Assembly (NCBI GenBank): GCA_001873365.1
Contig: MNYZ01000083.1
Span: 1 to 64,000, forward strand
Direction of reading: 5' to 3'
DNA: 64,000 bases
Source: Oscillatoriales cyanobacterium CG2_30_40_61
GTDB taxonomy: Bacteria; Cyanobacteriota; Cyanobacteriia; Cyanobacteriales; Microcoleaceae
A model generated the notes under the pieces. The model was not told where the DNA came from. It searched no databases and saw only the letters and a list, made by a program, of their open reading frames with translations. This document shows, one piece after another, positions 7,989 to 18,257 of the stretch. How positions within the stretch are numbered: the first letter of the stretch is position 1; each line of letters starts with the position of its first letter. Position numbers and translations under genes: made by a program.

Positions 7989-8300
7989 TCAGTTATCAGT
8001 TATCAGTTATCAGTTATCAGTTATTAGTTAAGGAGTATACAGTTAATTTATTAATTCTTAAACTGCTAACTGGCAACTGGTGACTGAATTATAGCGTTTT
8101 ATTGTCAAAATTAAAACCCCCACTTTGTTAGGTTGAATCCGGATTAAACAGATTACTCCAGTCTGACGGAATATTGCCCAGCATTAAAATCAGTAATCAG
8201 TTAAAGAGTATACAGTTAATTTATTAATTTTTAAACTGCTAACTGGAGTATAATTAAATTTGTATTTTTATTGTCTGGCAATTGCTCAAGATTTAGTTCA
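7989..8300. repeat. Gap with tandem CAGTTAT heptamers and a 48-bp direct repeat
   Basis: Starts with about five consecutive CAGTTAT units (7990-8030). A 48-bp segment beginning agttaaggagtatacagtt at 8026 recurs at 8199 with two mismatches. No ORF is supported. It separates two divergent glucan genes, so their promoters should lie here. The heptamers match arrays elsewhere in the window and resemble the short tandemly repeated repetitive sequences reported for filamentous cyanobacteria. Confidence 0.7.
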
Positions 8301-9788
8301 ATGATCAAATCTAACCTTTTGACACCTTTCCCTATTTTAGAAGACTTACGTTTTGGTCTGCCTAATTTTTGTGGCTGGGAAGCTGAAATCCCAGCCTTAG
8401 TTAATCATAATTCTCCTATATTTTTATCTCAAACTAATTTAAAGTTAGATAAAATCAAAGCTGGTTTTGCCTGTGCATTACATTTTCATCAACCAACAAT
8501 TCCCGGGGGAGTTAATGGGGAATTAATTAGTAATCTCCAATATATGTTTGAACATTCCCAAGAGGGAGACAACCATAATGCGGAAGTTTTTGCCTGGTGT
8601 TATCGTCGGATGGGAGAGTTTATTCCTCAATTAATTTCCCAAGGTTGTAATCCTCGAATTATGTTAGATTATTCGGGGAATTTGTTATGGGGTTTCCGCC
8701 AAATGGGACGGGATGATATTCTCAATGATTTGAAAAAAATCACCTGTGATTCTAACTATCAACCCTATGTAGAATGGTTGGGAACAATGTGGAGCCATGC
8801 GGTAATTCCTTCCACACCTATTCCTGATATTTTACTACAAATTCAAGCCTGGCAACATCATTTTGCCTCTATTTTTGGAGAAGATGCTTTAAAACGAGTT
8901 AAGGGTTTTTCTCCTCCTGAAATGCACTTACCCAACCATCCTGATACTTTATATGAATATATTAAAGCCTTGAAAGCCTGCGGTTATCGTTGGTTATTAG
9001 TTCAGGAACATTCTGTTGAAACCTTAGAAGGTTTAGGATTACCCCACGACCAAAAATATATTCCAAATCGTTTAATTGCCCGCAATTCTAATGGCGAAAC
9101 CTTGAGTATGATTGCTTTAATTAAAACCCAGGGATCGGATACTAAATTAGTCGCTCAAATGCAGCCCTATTTTGAAGCAAAAACTAAAGAAAAACAATCA
9201 ATTTCGGGGATACAAGTTCCACCTTTAGTATCACAAATTGCCGATGGCGAAAATGGCGGGGTAATGATGAATGAATACCCTCGGGATTTCCTGCGGATTT
9301 TCTATGAATTGCGGGATCAAAATAATGGGGTGGTGGCGATGAATGGTACGGAATATTTAGAATTATTAGAAACATCGGGAGTTAACCCGGAAGATTACCC
9401 CGCTTGTCAAGCAGTTAATCAGCATAAAATTTGGCAAAAAGTTGATCCAAATCAAGCCACACCGGAAACTGTGGAAACGGCGATCGCTAGTTTAAAACAA
9501 ACCGATGATCAATTTCAAATGGAGGGCGCATCTTGGACAAATAATTTAAGTTGGGTACAGGGTTATGAAAATGTTTTGGAACCCATGAAAGAATTAAGTA
9601 TTGCTTTTCATAAAAAGTATGATTCCCTAGTAAAAGAAAACCCCAATATTACTCAGGAATCTGATTATCAACAAGCATTATTATATAACTTGTTATTACA
9701 AACCAGTTGTTTTCGCTATTGGGGACAAGGAACCTGGACAGATTATGCTCGGGAGATCTATCGTCGGGGGATGGAAGTTTTAAATTAA
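8301..9788 (+). CDS. Glycoside hydrolase family 57 protein
   Basis: A GH57 retaining glucanohydrolase-like protein, about 495 aa. GH57 motifs are visible: ALHFHQPTIPGG (HxHQP), MLDYSGNLLWGF, MWSHAVIP and GFSPPEMHLPNH, with the candidate nucleophile Glu in SPPEMH. Families of this type act on alpha-1,4 or 1,6 glucans (amylase, 4-alpha-glucanotransferase or branching enzyme); specificity cannot be assigned. The ORF track starts at a TTG 30 bp upstream. I chose the first ATG because homology only begins well inside. Divergence from the debranching enzyme supports glycogen metabolism. Confidence 0.87.
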   Translation: MIKSNLLTPFPILEDLRFGLPNFCGWEAEIPALVNHNSPIFLSQTNLKLDKIKAGFACALHFHQPTIPGGVNGELISNLQYMFEHSQEGDNHNAEVFAWCYRRMGEFIPQLISQGCNPRIMLDYSGNLLWGFRQMGRDDILNDLKKITCDSNYQPYVEWLGTMWSHAVIPSTPIPDILLQIQAWQHHFASIFGEDALKRVKGFSPPEMHLPNHPDTLYEYIKALKACGYRWLLVQEHSVETLEGLGLPHDQKYIPNRLIARNSNGETLSMIALIKTQGSDTKLVAQMQPYFEAKTKEKQSISGIQVPPLVSQIADGENGGVMMNEYPRDFLRIFYELRDQNNGVVAMNGTEYLELLETSGVNPEDYPACQAVNQHKIWQKVDPNQATPETVETAIASLKQTDDQFQMEGASWTNNLSWVQGYENVLEPMKELSIAFHKKYDSLVKENPNITQESDYQQALLYNLLLQTSCFRYWGQGTWTDYAREIYRRGMEVLN

Positions 9789-9804
9789 TCGGTGGGGTTT
9801 GAGA

Positions 9805-10476
9805 TTAAGGGTGTTGTAAATGAGCAATTTGTTGGGAAAACCAAAAAGCCGCATTAAAATTATTGGTTTTTTCTAATTGTTCTAAGGTTAATTCTAATAG
9901 GGCGATCGGCAATCCATTCAAAGCAATAGAAGTATTGATTTCTTGATACTTTCCATGGTCTTGTAAACGAAAGGCGATCGCCCGTTTTCCCCTAATATCA
10001 ATCACCCAATATTCCGGTATTCCTAACCCAGCATAGAGTTGTTTTTTCTCATCTAAATCTATGGCTAAAGTAGTATCAGAAATTTCTCCAACTAAATCAG
10101 GAACTCGCCATTGTTCTAAATTAATTCTGCGGGGTTCTCCTTCTTGCCATTTGGGGGAATTTTCACCAATATATAATACTTTATCCGGTGAAGCTGCCCT
10201 TTGATTGGGTTTTTCGATCACACATCCACTAAAGGAGTTTGCTAATACCCCAGGTTCCCGGGAAAACCAGACATAAAATAAAAAACTCAACAAATCATTC
10301 ACATTAGAGTGATTAATTCCTTCGTTACCCATATCAATCCACAAATAGCCTTGATTAAAACTAATATTAAAGTCCTGGGAATGAGGATTATTCACAAAAT
10401 CCAAATAATCCTCCCAGGTCGCTGGTTGCCATGGAGTTTTTTGAGCAGATTCAGGAATAGAAACTAGAGTTGTCAT
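9805..10476 (-). CDS. Uma2 family endonuclease-like protein (DUF820)
   Basis: A 223-aa member of the Uma2/DUF820 family with a PD-(D/E)xK-like core: WRVPDLVGEISDTTLAIDLDEKKQLYAGLGIPEYWVIDIRGKRAIAF. The acidic and YW(V/I)ID positions are conserved. It differs clearly in sequence from the other Uma2 protein in this window, so the two are not a local duplication. It is convergent with the GH57 gene. Function is unproven and no partner gene is adjacent. Confidence 0.9.
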   Translation of the reverse strand: MTTLVSIPESAQKTPWQPATWEDYLDFVNNPHSQDFNISFNQGYLWIDMGNEGINHSNVNDLLSFLFYVWFSREPGVLANSFSGCVIEKPNQRAASPDKVLYIGENSPKWQEGEPRRINLEQWRVPDLVGEISDTTLAIDLDEKKQLYAGLGIPEYWVIDIRGKRAIAFRLQDHGKYQEINTSIALNGLPIALLELTLEQLEKTNNFNAAFWFSQQIAHLQHP

Positions 10477-10564
10477 GGTTTCATCCTAACTGAGAAACAA
10501 AGTATAGACTATTTTAACATAGGATTAAAGATGGTGCGTAAGCCAAGCACACGCACCCTAAACA

Positions 10565-11428
10565 TTAGAACTGTAGTTCTTGTAATAACCAAAATCCCGC
10601 AAAAGATTCAGAATTAGGATTAGATTGAACTGCTAAAAAATGTACATTTTGGGCTTTTTGTTTGGTGAGTTCAAAATTTTGGGCTTCTGCTTGGGTTTTA
10701 CTATCGGGTAAATTAGCTAAAATCCAACTTTCATTTTCCCCGGTTTCTAATAATAAATTAGGACGAGAATTAGTATCTAAACGTAAATAAGCTAACTCTA
10801 ATCCCGACATCCAAGCCGCTAAAGGTGTAGCGCGAGAAGAATAAATAATTAACCCCGGAATTGGAGTTTCTGGTGTTAACCCAACCATCACTAATCCGAA
10901 GGCTTCACCAAAGCTAATATCCCATTCTGACAGGTCGGAAAAAGCCCCCGCTTCTAAAGTTACAAAAGCCCATTTATCCCCCTGCAAAGCATCAGGAAGG
11001 GGCTGGGGTTGAGAGTCCATAAATTGAACCGAAGGATTAGCCCCCGCTTGATAATTTTCCAGGGTGGGATAATAGGTTTCTAGGCGTTGGTTTAACCATT
11101 GATAAAGGGCATAGGTGCGCCGACTTGCCGAGGCAGGAATGGCTAATTCTTTACAGGATTTAGAAATCATATTCGCCATCGGACGACGGAAAAAGCGAAT
11201 CCGAGAAGGGGGTGTGGGGGCAGTGGCGATCGCATTTTCAATCGCCTCTTTTAACCAAATCGAGTTGACTTGGTTACTCGGGCAAAACTGGGTGTAGCGA
11301 AACATCGTCTCGGCGCTATCTTCAATATTGAGCGGGGTTTCACAGATTAAGACTTCCCAAACTTTTTTCCCTTCTTCGTCCCGCAGGGGGCGGCTATAAA
11401 AATCGAGTTCCCAAATAGTTGATTTCAT
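10565..11428 (-). CDS. Tab2/Atab2 family RNA-binding protein (DUF1092)
   Basis: About 287 aa, beginning MKSTIWELDFYSRPLRDEEGKKVWEVLIC, the hallmark start of the Tab2 family. It also has the C-terminal GFWLLQELQF. In Chlamydomonas Tab2 and Arabidopsis ATAB2 are needed for translation of photosystem I mRNA; the cyanobacterial role is thought related but is less clear. The ORF track starts 10 codons earlier (MLISNKIQSL), which is not part of the family, so the internal ATG is preferred. No membrane segment; cytoplasmic. Confidence 0.88.
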   Translation of the reverse strand: MKSTIWELDFYSRPLRDEEGKKVWEVLICETPLNIEDSAETMFRYTQFCPSNQVNSIWLKEAIENAIATAPTPPSRIRFFRRPMANMISKSCKELAIPASASRRTYALYQWLNQRLETYYPTLENYQAGANPSVQFMDSQPQPLPDALQGDKWAFVTLEAGAFSDLSEWDISFGEAFGLVMVGLTPETPIPGLIIYSSRATPLAAWMSGLELAYLRLDTNSRPNLLLETGENESWILANLPDSKTQAEAQNFELTKQKAQNVHFLAVQSNPNSESFAGFWLLQELQF

Positions 11429-11529
11429 CAATGACTGGATTTTGTTGGAAATTAACATCTAATCATAAATCCTACCAGCAATTTGGGTTAAGCTGGGGCT
11501 AAGGATTGATTTTTTAGCGATTAACTCAC

Positions 11530-13353
11530 TTATTCAATCGTTAAATTAAACGGTAAACGGGTATAAATTCCTTTCGGATCATTCATTTCTTTAATCATTA
11601 ATAATTCCTCTTGAAGTCTGAGAAATTCACGGGTGAGGGGATCAACGGGGGTTGGTATTTTTGTTAGGTTATCTCCGGCTAAATTCTCTAAAATTCGTTC
11701 TTCTAATGTTCGAGGTTTAGGTGGTTGTTTAAGTGTCCAATCCTCTCCTAAATTGGCTTTTTTAGCCGCTGCCGCGATCGCCGCATCTAAACCGCCAATT
11801 TCATCGACTAACCCTAACTTTTTAGCCTGTGCACCCGACCAAACTCGCCCTTGAGCAATTTCTTGAACTTGATTTTTAGGTAACTTACGACGGGTAGCCA
11901 CATTAGAAATAAAGCGATCATAAATTAAGTTAACTACCTTTTGTAACCGAGCTAATTCCTCGGGACTTTTCGGCCGACTATTGGTTTGAATATCCGCAAA
12001 CTTACTGGTTTTAACAATATCCCAGGTAATCCCATTTTTACTAGCAATATCTTGAATATTAAACAGTAATCCAAACACCCCAATTGATCCGGTTACAGTA
12101 TTAGCTTGGGCAAAAATTTTATCCCCACCCATGGCAATCCAATATCCCCCGGAAGCGGCAAAATTCCCCATAGAAACTATCACAGGTTTTTGTTTTCTGA
12201 TCAGATCTACTTCCCGTCCAATCACCTCCGAAGCGGTGGCACTACCCCCCGGACTATTAACCCTTAAAACCACTGCTTTTACCTTTTCATCTAAGCGTAA
12301 TTTTCTTAATTCTTTAGCTAACCGATCGCCTCCAATTTGGCTAGAAGTTCCCATTCCATCGACAATTTCACCTTCAGCATAGACGATAGCAATTTTATTT
12401 GTACTATTTTTATTTCCACTATTAATATTAGCAACTTCAGGAATTTTGGCATAGGAATTGATACTAATTTGTCGAAATTGTTGGCTTTTTTCCTTAGATT
12501 CTCCGGTCATTTTTTTGAAGTCTGTAATCACTTCATCACCATAGGCAACTTGATCAACTAATTTTCCTTTTAAAGCCTGATCTGCTAATAGAATACCTTC
12601 AGTATTAGAAAAAGCCTGTAACTGTTGGGGTGTTAATTTGCGGCTAGGTGCAATAGTTCTTAACCATTCTCCCCATAAATCTCCTAAGAGTTTTTGAGTT
12701 TGTTCTCGATTTTCTGGACTTAATTTTTTCAGTAAAAATGGTTCAACGGCCGCCTTATATTTACCCACCCGAATCACCTGCACCCCAATCCCATATTTTT
12801 CTAAAGCTCCGGTTAAAAACATCACTTGGGAACTCAACCCTTTAATATCTAAAGATCCCAAGGGATTAATTACTACTTGATTAGCAACGGAAGCTAAATA
12901 ATATTCGGGTGCTGTCCAATCAATATCATAGGCAATAATAGTTTTTCCGCTATTTTTAAATCGTTGTAGGGCTTGGCGAATTTCTTTTAAATTAGCTAAT
13001 CCTGTGGAAGTTGGGGTATTAGTTCCTTGTAAATAAATGGCGACAATTTTATCATCTTTACTAGCTTGATCAATTGTTTGAACTAAGGTTCTTAACTGAA
13101 TTGAAGTCGGACTATCTTCTGATAAAATTTCCTGTAAGGCTTCAGAGGTTGAGGGATTTGGCCCCGTATCACTTACACTTAATGCTAAATCAAAAACTAA
13201 TACGGATTTATCCTTAACTAAGGGCTCAGATTCTTGATTTGCCATTAGAATTACTAGGAAAATTAATCCTCCAATCCCTAGGGTGGTAGTTAAGACCAGT
13301 CCAATTAGGTTTCCTAATAAACTAGCAAATGTAAATTTGAGAAAATCTTTCAT
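11530..13353 (-). CDS. sppA: Signal peptide peptidase SppA, 67K type
   Basis: A 607-aa two-repeat SppA. An N-terminal membrane anchor (residues about 10-38) precedes an S49 repeat with the catalytic Lys region VGKYKAAVEPFL and a second repeat with the nucleophile region SMGNFAASGGYWIAMGGD. Length matches the full bacterial/chloroplast long form. The enzyme degrades cleaved signal peptides in the membrane; the cyanobacterial homologue has been linked to light acclimation and phycobilisome turnover. It stands alone, followed by the isoprenoid isomerase gene on the same strand. Confidence 0.95.
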   Translation of the reverse strand: MKDFLKFTFASLLGNLIGLVLTTTLGIGGLIFLVILMANQESEPLVKDKSVLVFDLALSVSDTGPNPSTSEALQEILSEDSPTSIQLRTLVQTIDQASKDDKIVAIYLQGTNTPTSTGLANLKEIRQALQRFKNSGKTIIAYDIDWTAPEYYLASVANQVVINPLGSLDIKGLSSQVMFLTGALEKYGIGVQVIRVGKYKAAVEPFLLKKLSPENREQTQKLLGDLWGEWLRTIAPSRKLTPQQLQAFSNTEGILLADQALKGKLVDQVAYGDEVITDFKKMTGESKEKSQQFRQISINSYAKIPEVANINSGNKNSTNKIAIVYAEGEIVDGMGTSSQIGGDRLAKELRKLRLDEKVKAVVLRVNSPGGSATASEVIGREVDLIRKQKPVIVSMGNFAASGGYWIAMGGDKIFAQANTVTGSIGVFGLLFNIQDIASKNGITWDIVKTSKFADIQTNSRPKSPEELARLQKVVNLIYDRFISNVATRRKLPKNQVQEIAQGRVWSGAQAKKLGLVDEIGGLDAAIAAAAKKANLGEDWTLKQPPKPRTLEERILENLAGDNLTKIPTPVDPLTREFLRLQEELLMIKEMNDPKGIYTRLPFNLTIE

Positions 13354-13395
13354 ATTATTAATAAATGGGATAATCTAATTTAATCGGGCACGGGT

Positions 13396-14433
13396 TTAGG
13401 GTTTGGGTTTCAAGGCTCCTGATGTTTGCAAGTGATTTAGGGTACGATTATTTGTACAAAATAGCACGGTGATCAATTCTGCTGTTAAAATCTCTACTAA
13501 AGTATAGACTGCTGCTTCCGATTCGGCCGCGGCTTGCAAAAATGGCCAGGCAAACCCAGTTAGATTCGCACCCAGGGCGATGGCTTTGGCCGCATCTAAA
13601 CCACTGCGTAACCCCCCCGAAGCAATTAAGGGAATATCGGCAGACACTTGCCGAATACTGGTAATACAATCGGCCGTGGGTATGCCCCAATTGGCAAAGG
13701 TTTCCCCTAGACGACGCTGTAGGGGGTCTTGGGCGCGTTCTCCTTCGATTTTAGCCCAGGAGGTTCCCCCCGCCCCTGCCACGTCAATAGCGGCCACTCC
13801 GGCCTCAATTAATCGTTTGGCCATCACGGCATTAATCCCATTTCCGACCTCTTTGGCAATTACCGGAACCCGAAGTTGAGTACATAATTGTTCTATTTTA
13901 TGAAATAATCCTTTAAAATTAGTATCTCCTTCGGTTTGAATACATTCTTGTAAAGGATTTAGGTGTAAAATTAGGGCATCGGCTTCTAATAAATCTATGG
14001 TTTTTAAACATTGTTCTAAACCATATTCATAGTTTAATTGAACGGCTCCTAAATTAGCAAATAGTAAGATATTGGGGGCGAGCGATCGCACCGCAAAAGT
14101 ATCAGCTACATCGGGATTTTCTACTGCTACGCGTTGGGAACCGACTCCCATAGCTATATGATAATGTTCAGCCACGGCGGCTAACCGATAATTAATTAAT
14201 TTTGCCTGTTCCGTGCCTCCGGTCATGGAGGAAATTAATAAAGGTGCTCCTAATATTTTACCTAAAAATGATGTGGTCAGATCAATTTCACTACGGTTTA
14301 AATCGGGTAAACAACAATGGGTAAAATCATAACGTTCTAACCCCGTTTTTGTTTGTCGAAACTGCACATCTTCTTCTAAACAAATGCGTAGGTGATCGGC
14401 TTTGCGGTTTTGAATTTGATTAGAAAATACCAT
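13396..14433 (-). CDS. fni: Type 2 isopentenyl-diphosphate delta-isomerase
   Basis: A 345-aa FMN enzyme that interconverts isopentenyl and dimethylallyl diphosphate for carotenoid, phytol and quinone synthesis. Characteristic are [16 protein letters not shown] at the N-terminus, [46 protein letters not shown] and [20 protein letters not shown], the flavin phosphate site. Length is normal. It is upstream of sppA on the same strand with a 42-bp gap. Tandem repeats fill the upstream intergenic region. Confidence 0.96.
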   Translation of the reverse strand: MVFSNQIQNRKADHLRICLEEDVQFRQTKTGLERYDFTHCCLPDLNRSEIDLTTSFLGKILGAPLLISSMTGGTEQAKLINYRLAAVAEHYHIAMGVGSQRVAVENPDVADTFAVRSLAPNILLFANLGAVQLNYEYGLEQCLKTIDLLEADALILHLNPLQECIQTEGDTNFKGLFHKIEQLCTQLRVPVIAKEVGNGINAVMAKRLIEAGVAAIDVAGAGGTSWAKIEGERAQDPLQRRLGETFANWGIPTADCITSIRQVSADIPLIASGGLRSGLDAAKAIALGANLTGFAWPFLQAAAESEAAVYTLVEILTAELITVLFCTNNRTLNHLQTSGALKPKP

Positions 14434-14708
14434 ATCAGTAATCAGTAATCAGTTAACAGTTAACAGTTATCAGTTATAGCAAGAGGCAATAGGGAATAGG
14501 GAATAGGCAATGGGCAATAGGTAAATACTTACTGTGAGCAGCTTTTAGCTTTCAAGAATGTCCTAATAGATGTGGCGACTGCTATCTCAGTTTCTAGTTA
14601 TCAGTTATTAGTTATTCGTTATTCGTTATTAGTTGAGAAGTTAATAAATTAACTGTAAACTGTAAACTTACCAACTGTTAACTGATAACTGTTAACTGTT
14701 AACTGAAT
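14434..14708. repeat. Tandem heptamer-like repeats around a GGCAATAGGGAATA low-complexity core
   Basis: Both ends carry CAGTTA(T/A)C-type units (for example taacagttatcagttat, and aactgttaactgataact in inverted sense near 14680). The middle has repeated gcaatagggaatagg units and a cggactgctat-like repeat fragment, gtggcgactgctat, also found inverted at about 4923. No ORF is supported. The opposite orientation of units at the two ends gives a large inverted repeat. Confidence 0.65.
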
Positions 14709-15605
14709 TCAGGATCGTCGAATATTAAAACAACACCAATCTTGACGACGCCAGAGGGTAGCAACGACCCAGCCCTGTTGTTCTAAAGTATCTGCAATTG
14801 GTTTAGCTTGATCCATTAAAATTCCGCTTAAAATCGCCCAAGTATTTTTCTTGGCTATAGCATTAAATTGAGGAATTAAATCGATAATTACTTCTGCTAA
14901 AATATTACAAACAATTCCATCTACAGGTTGCTCTACTGCTTGAATTACTTGCTGAATACTGCCATCTTGAATATTAATTCTTTCCGGTGCAATTTGATTT
15001 AATTCGCAATTTTCGTAAGTTGAACGAGTTGCTAACGGATCATTATCAACAGCATAAACCTTAGAAGCCCCTAATAAAATTGCCCCAATTGATAAAATAC
15101 CAGAACCGCAACCAATATCTGCAATCACCCCCTGGTTGTGTTCTCCACCTAATCGCATTTCCAAGGATTCTAAACACAGTTGAGTTGTGGCGTGGGTTCC
15201 GGTTCCAAAGGCAACGCCGGGGTCTAAACGTAATAGAATCCGATCGGGATTTTCGGGTAATTCTAACCAAGCCGGGTAAACTAAAAAGCGATCGCCAATG
15301 GGTGTCGGTTCCCAATATTGTTTCCAACTACTTGACCAGTCCTGTTCATCAATTAAATCCCAAGTCACCGCCGGAATTGGCATTTCTAAACACAAAGCAT
15401 CTTGACGTAATAATAAAGCCAGGGCTGCTAAATCGAGCAAATGGGCTTTTTCTTCGGGGAGATAGGCTGATAACAAGCAGGAATTATTTTTAATTTGACT
15501 CGCTGTTCCTCGACAACCAAATGCTTCCATACGCCAAAAAACAGCATCTTCTAGCATCGGATCACATAATACTTTAATTTCCCACCAACTATTAGCCATA
15601 ATCAT
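14709..15605 (-). CDS. prmA: Ribosomal protein L11 methyltransferase
   Basis: A 298-aa SAM-dependent methyltransferase. The N-terminal substrate-recognition domain contains [18 protein letters not shown]. The catalytic domain contains [19 protein letters not shown] (PrmA signature), SAM-binding [19 protein letters not shown] and [14 protein letters not shown]. It trimethylates L11 of the large ribosomal subunit. Length is normal. In many cyanobacteria prmA lies next to serA, as here. Confidence 0.96.
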   Translation of the reverse strand: MIMANSWWEIKVLCDPMLEDAVFWRMEAFGCRGTASQIKNNSCLLSAYLPEEKAHLLDLAALALLLRQDALCLEMPIPAVTWDLIDEQDWSSSWKQYWEPTPIGDRFLVYPAWLELPENPDRILLRLDPGVAFGTGTHATTQLCLESLEMRLGGEHNQGVIADIGCGSGILSIGAILLGASKVYAVDNDPLATRSTYENCELNQIAPERINIQDGSIQQVIQAVEQPVDGIVCNILAEVIIDLIPQFNAIAKKNTWAILSGILMDQAKPIADTLEQQGWVVATLWRRQDWCCFNIRRS

Positions 15606-15881
15606 TAATCAGTTATCAGTAATCAGTTATCATTCATCAGTGTAAGAGTTATTAGTCATCAGTTAACAGTGTAAGAGTTATCAGTTATTAGTTGACAGTA
15701 AAGAGTTCATTGTTAATATTTGTGGGCTAAAAACAGTTAACTGGTACGGGCGAGTTCATCGAGATGCGTGGTGATTAACAAAGATCTAAAAGAACCCGCC
15801 CCTACGACTAATAACTGTTAACTTATGACTGATGACTGTTAACTAATAACTGTTAACTGATGACTGTTAACTGATAACTGA
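15606..15881. repeat. Tandem CAGTTAT/AACTGTT repeat block between prmA and serA
   Basis: Runs of (C/A)AGTTA(T/A)C units at both edges, direct near prmA and inverted near serA (actgttaactgatgactgtt). In the middle lies gtacgggcgag...cccgcccctac, a decayed GGGCG-type palindrome. No ORF. The layout is the same as in the fni-prmA gap. Confidence 0.65.
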
Positions 15882-17465
15882 TTAAAGCGTTACGGTATAG
15901 GCATCGCGGATGCCAGAGACCTTAATAATTTCTGCCAAAATACCTTCAGGTAAGGGATCATCGAGACTTAATACCATGACAGCTTCGCCGCGAACAATTT
16001 TACGTCCGACCTGCATACTGGCAATATTGACATTAAAGCTGCCCAAAAGGGAGCCAATTTTACCAATAATTCCTGGTACATCCCGATGGAGGGTAAACAA
16101 CATATAGCGGGTAGGCGGAACGTTAATGGGGAAATCGTCCACACTGGTGATCCGAATTTCCTGCTCGCCTAATAGGGCTCCGGTCACTGAATGAGTGCCT
16201 AAACTCCCCTTAGCTTCTAAATGCAGCGATCCCGTATAGTCCATCAAGGAGGCATCCCGGGTTTCAATCACTCGGATACCCCGTTCCTTGGCTTCAATAC
16301 TGGCATTAACATAGTTAACTCGCTCCCGTAAAGCTTCGGACAGTAACCCTTTCAGGGAAGCCACAACCACCGCTTGGCTTTTAGTTCCAGCTAGTTCACC
16401 TTGCAAACGGACATCGAGAAAATCGATCCGTCCCCCAGCTAACTGACCCACCATGTTCCCCAAGGTTTCCGCCAATTGCAGATAGGGTTTGAGTTTTTCC
16501 AAGACATCGGGATATAACCCCGGAATATTCACCGCAGAGCGGGCTGGGAGGCCGAGTAACACATCGCGAATTTGTTCAGCCACATCCAGCGCCACATTGA
16601 CTTGAGCTTCCTCTGTAGAGGCTCCCAGGTGGGGTGTGAGAACAATTTTAGATCCCAATTCCCGCAGGGGAGAATCTGCTTCTAGGGGTTCATTTTCAAA
16701 GACATCTAGGGCAGCCCCGGCAATTTGGCCAGTTCGTAGAGCATCGGCTAGGGCTGCTTCATCAATCACACCACCTCTAGCGCAGTTAATTAGGCGGGCG
16801 GTGGGCTTCATCTTGGCGAAGACTTCCGCATTAAAAAGATGGTGGGTTTCTTTGGTTTTGGGGATATGCAGCGTAATATAATCGGACTCTTGAACCAACA
16901 GATCCAAGTCCACTAACCGACAACCAATTTGATCCGCCCGTTCTTGGGATATAAATGGATCATAGGCCAAAAGTTTCATCCCCATTGCCTTGGCGGCGGC
17001 GGCAAAGTGGGAACCAATTTTACCTAAACCCACAATTCCGAGGGTTTTCTTATAAACTTCTACGCCCACGAAGCTTTTGCGATCCCATTTGCCACTTTTC
17101 ACCGATTGGTTAGCCTCGGGGATATAACGAGACATCGATAACATCATCGCCAGGGCGTGTTCAGCCGCGGCAATGGTATTTCCTTCGGGGGAGTTGACCA
17201 CAACGATCCCTTTCCGGGTAGCGGCGGGAATATCTACGTTATCCACACCGACACCCGCCCGACCAATAATTTTTAAGTTATCGGCGGCTTGAATAATTTC
17301 TTGGGTTACACGAGTTCCAGACCGGATCATCAAAGCATCATACTCTGGAATAATCCGCACCAGTTCTTCTGGGGGTAAACCTATTTTGACATCCACCTGA
17401 GCGACTTGAGACAGGATGTCTATACCAACTTGATCAATAGAATCGGATACGAGAACCTTAGACAT
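15882..17465 (-). CDS. serA: D-3-phosphoglycerate dehydrogenase
   Basis: A 527-aa long-form SerA catalysing the first step of serine synthesis. N-terminal substrate domain; NAD-binding LGIVGLGKIGSHFAAAAKAMG (about residues 143-163); catalytic region ARGGVIDEAALADAL and the final histidine in LTPHLGASTEEAQ; then an intervening domain and a C-terminal ACT domain (YMLFTLHRDVPGIIGKIGSLL) that usually binds serine for feedback control. Cytoplasmic homotetramer in known relatives. Complete and normal in length. Confidence 0.97.
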   Translation of the reverse strand: MSKVLVSDSIDQVGIDILSQVAQVDVKIGLPPEELVRIIPEYDALMIRSGTRVTQEIIQAADNLKIIGRAGVGVDNVDIPAATRKGIVVVNSPEGNTIAAAEHALAMMLSMSRYIPEANQSVKSGKWDRKSFVGVEVYKKTLGIVGLGKIGSHFAAAAKAMGMKLLAYDPFISQERADQIGCRLVDLDLLVQESDYITLHIPKTKETHHLFNAEVFAKMKPTARLINCARGGVIDEAALADALRTGQIAGAALDVFENEPLEADSPLRELGSKIVLTPHLGASTEEAQVNVALDVAEQIRDVLLGLPARSAVNIPGLYPDVLEKLKPYLQLAETLGNMVGQLAGGRIDFLDVRLQGELAGTKSQAVVVASLKGLLSEALRERVNYVNASIEAKERGIRVIETRDASLMDYTGSLHLEAKGSLGTHSVTGALLGEQEIRITSVDDFPINVPPTRYMLFTLHRDVPGIIGKIGSLLGSFNVNIASMQVGRKIVRGEAVMVLSLDDPLPEGILAEIIKVSGIRDAYTVTL

Positions 17466-17739
17466 GATTTAGGAAAATGGGTTGCAATTTTTCTGAAAAC
17501 GAAACATTACCCCCCGACAAAATCAGCTAGGGGGAAGTCTGGGAGAGTTTGCATTAGTTATTTTCTCTCCCCAATTAACGGTCTATATTAATACCGTAGT
17601 AGGTTATTTTAACTCTTAATGGGTATATTCACTGCGAATTATTGGAAAAAATTTAACTTCGCGGGGACGGCGAAGAAAAGATGGGCACCGGAGAAGTGTA
17701 GACTAAGAATAGATTGATTGCCTATTCCCAACGATAATT

Positions 17740-18255
17740 ATGAACTATCTGGTCACTGTCCTGGCCGATCGCTTTCAAGCAGAAACGGCCTATGTTGAAT
17801 TAGAAAAAGAAGGTGTACCGACCACTCAAATCAGTATTCTAGGAAAAGGTTATAAAACCGCCGATGAATTTGGCTTAATTGACCCGAATGAAAGCGCCAT
17901 TAAACAAGTGAAATTAATGGCAACTTGGTTAATTCCCTTTGGATTTGTTTCTGGTTTTGGCTTTAGTTTAATTACGGGATTAGATACCTTTGCCTGGGCG
18001 GGAGTTTTGGGAAATCATTTAATCGGTGCGGTTCTCGGTGGCATTTCCGGGGGGTTAGGGAGTATCTTAGCCGGGGGTGGGGTCGGATTAATTGTTGGTG
18101 GCGGCGATGCCTTACCCTACCGTAACCGCCTGAATGCTGGAAAATATTTAGTCGTGGTCACGGGTTCGGAAACCCTGATGCGCAAAGCCAATCGGATTTT
18201 AAGGGACTTAGAACCGGAAAATATTCAAGGTTATACCGTCGGTGAGAACGAATAA
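17740..18255 (+). CDS. Conserved membrane protein of unknown function
   Basis: A 171-aa protein. The first 55 residues are soluble and resemble heat/general-stress 17M-like domains (VLADRFQAETAYVELEKEGV). Two hydrophobic, glycine-rich membrane segments follow (about 66-85 and 90-125, GAVLGGISGGLGSILAGGGVGLIVGG). The C-terminal soluble tail YLVVVTGSETLMRKANRIL looks like a second copy of the N-terminal alpha/beta unit. I know this as a conserved cyanobacterial type without assigned function. It stands alone after serA on the opposite strand. Confidence 0.75.
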   Translation: MNYLVTVLADRFQAETAYVELEKEGVPTTQISILGKGYKTADEFGLIDPNESAIKQVKLMATWLIPFGFVSGFGFSLITGLDTFAWAGVLGNHLIGAVLGGISGGLGSILAGGGVGLIVGGGDALPYRNRLNAGKYLVVVTGSETLMRKANRILRDLEPENIQGYTVGENE

Positions 18256-18257
18256 TT

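Noticed and set aside
7990-8030. CAGTTAT array as a CRISPR
   Set aside because: Units are 7 bp with no spacers; no cas genes are in the window.
15080-15493. 137-aa plus-strand ORF opposite prmA
   Set aside because: Antisense to the conserved methyltransferase.
17640-17739. cttcgcggggacggcgaag hairpin before the membrane protein gene as a small RNA or riboswitch
   Set aside because: Only a 6-bp stem with no match to a known RNA that I can recognise.
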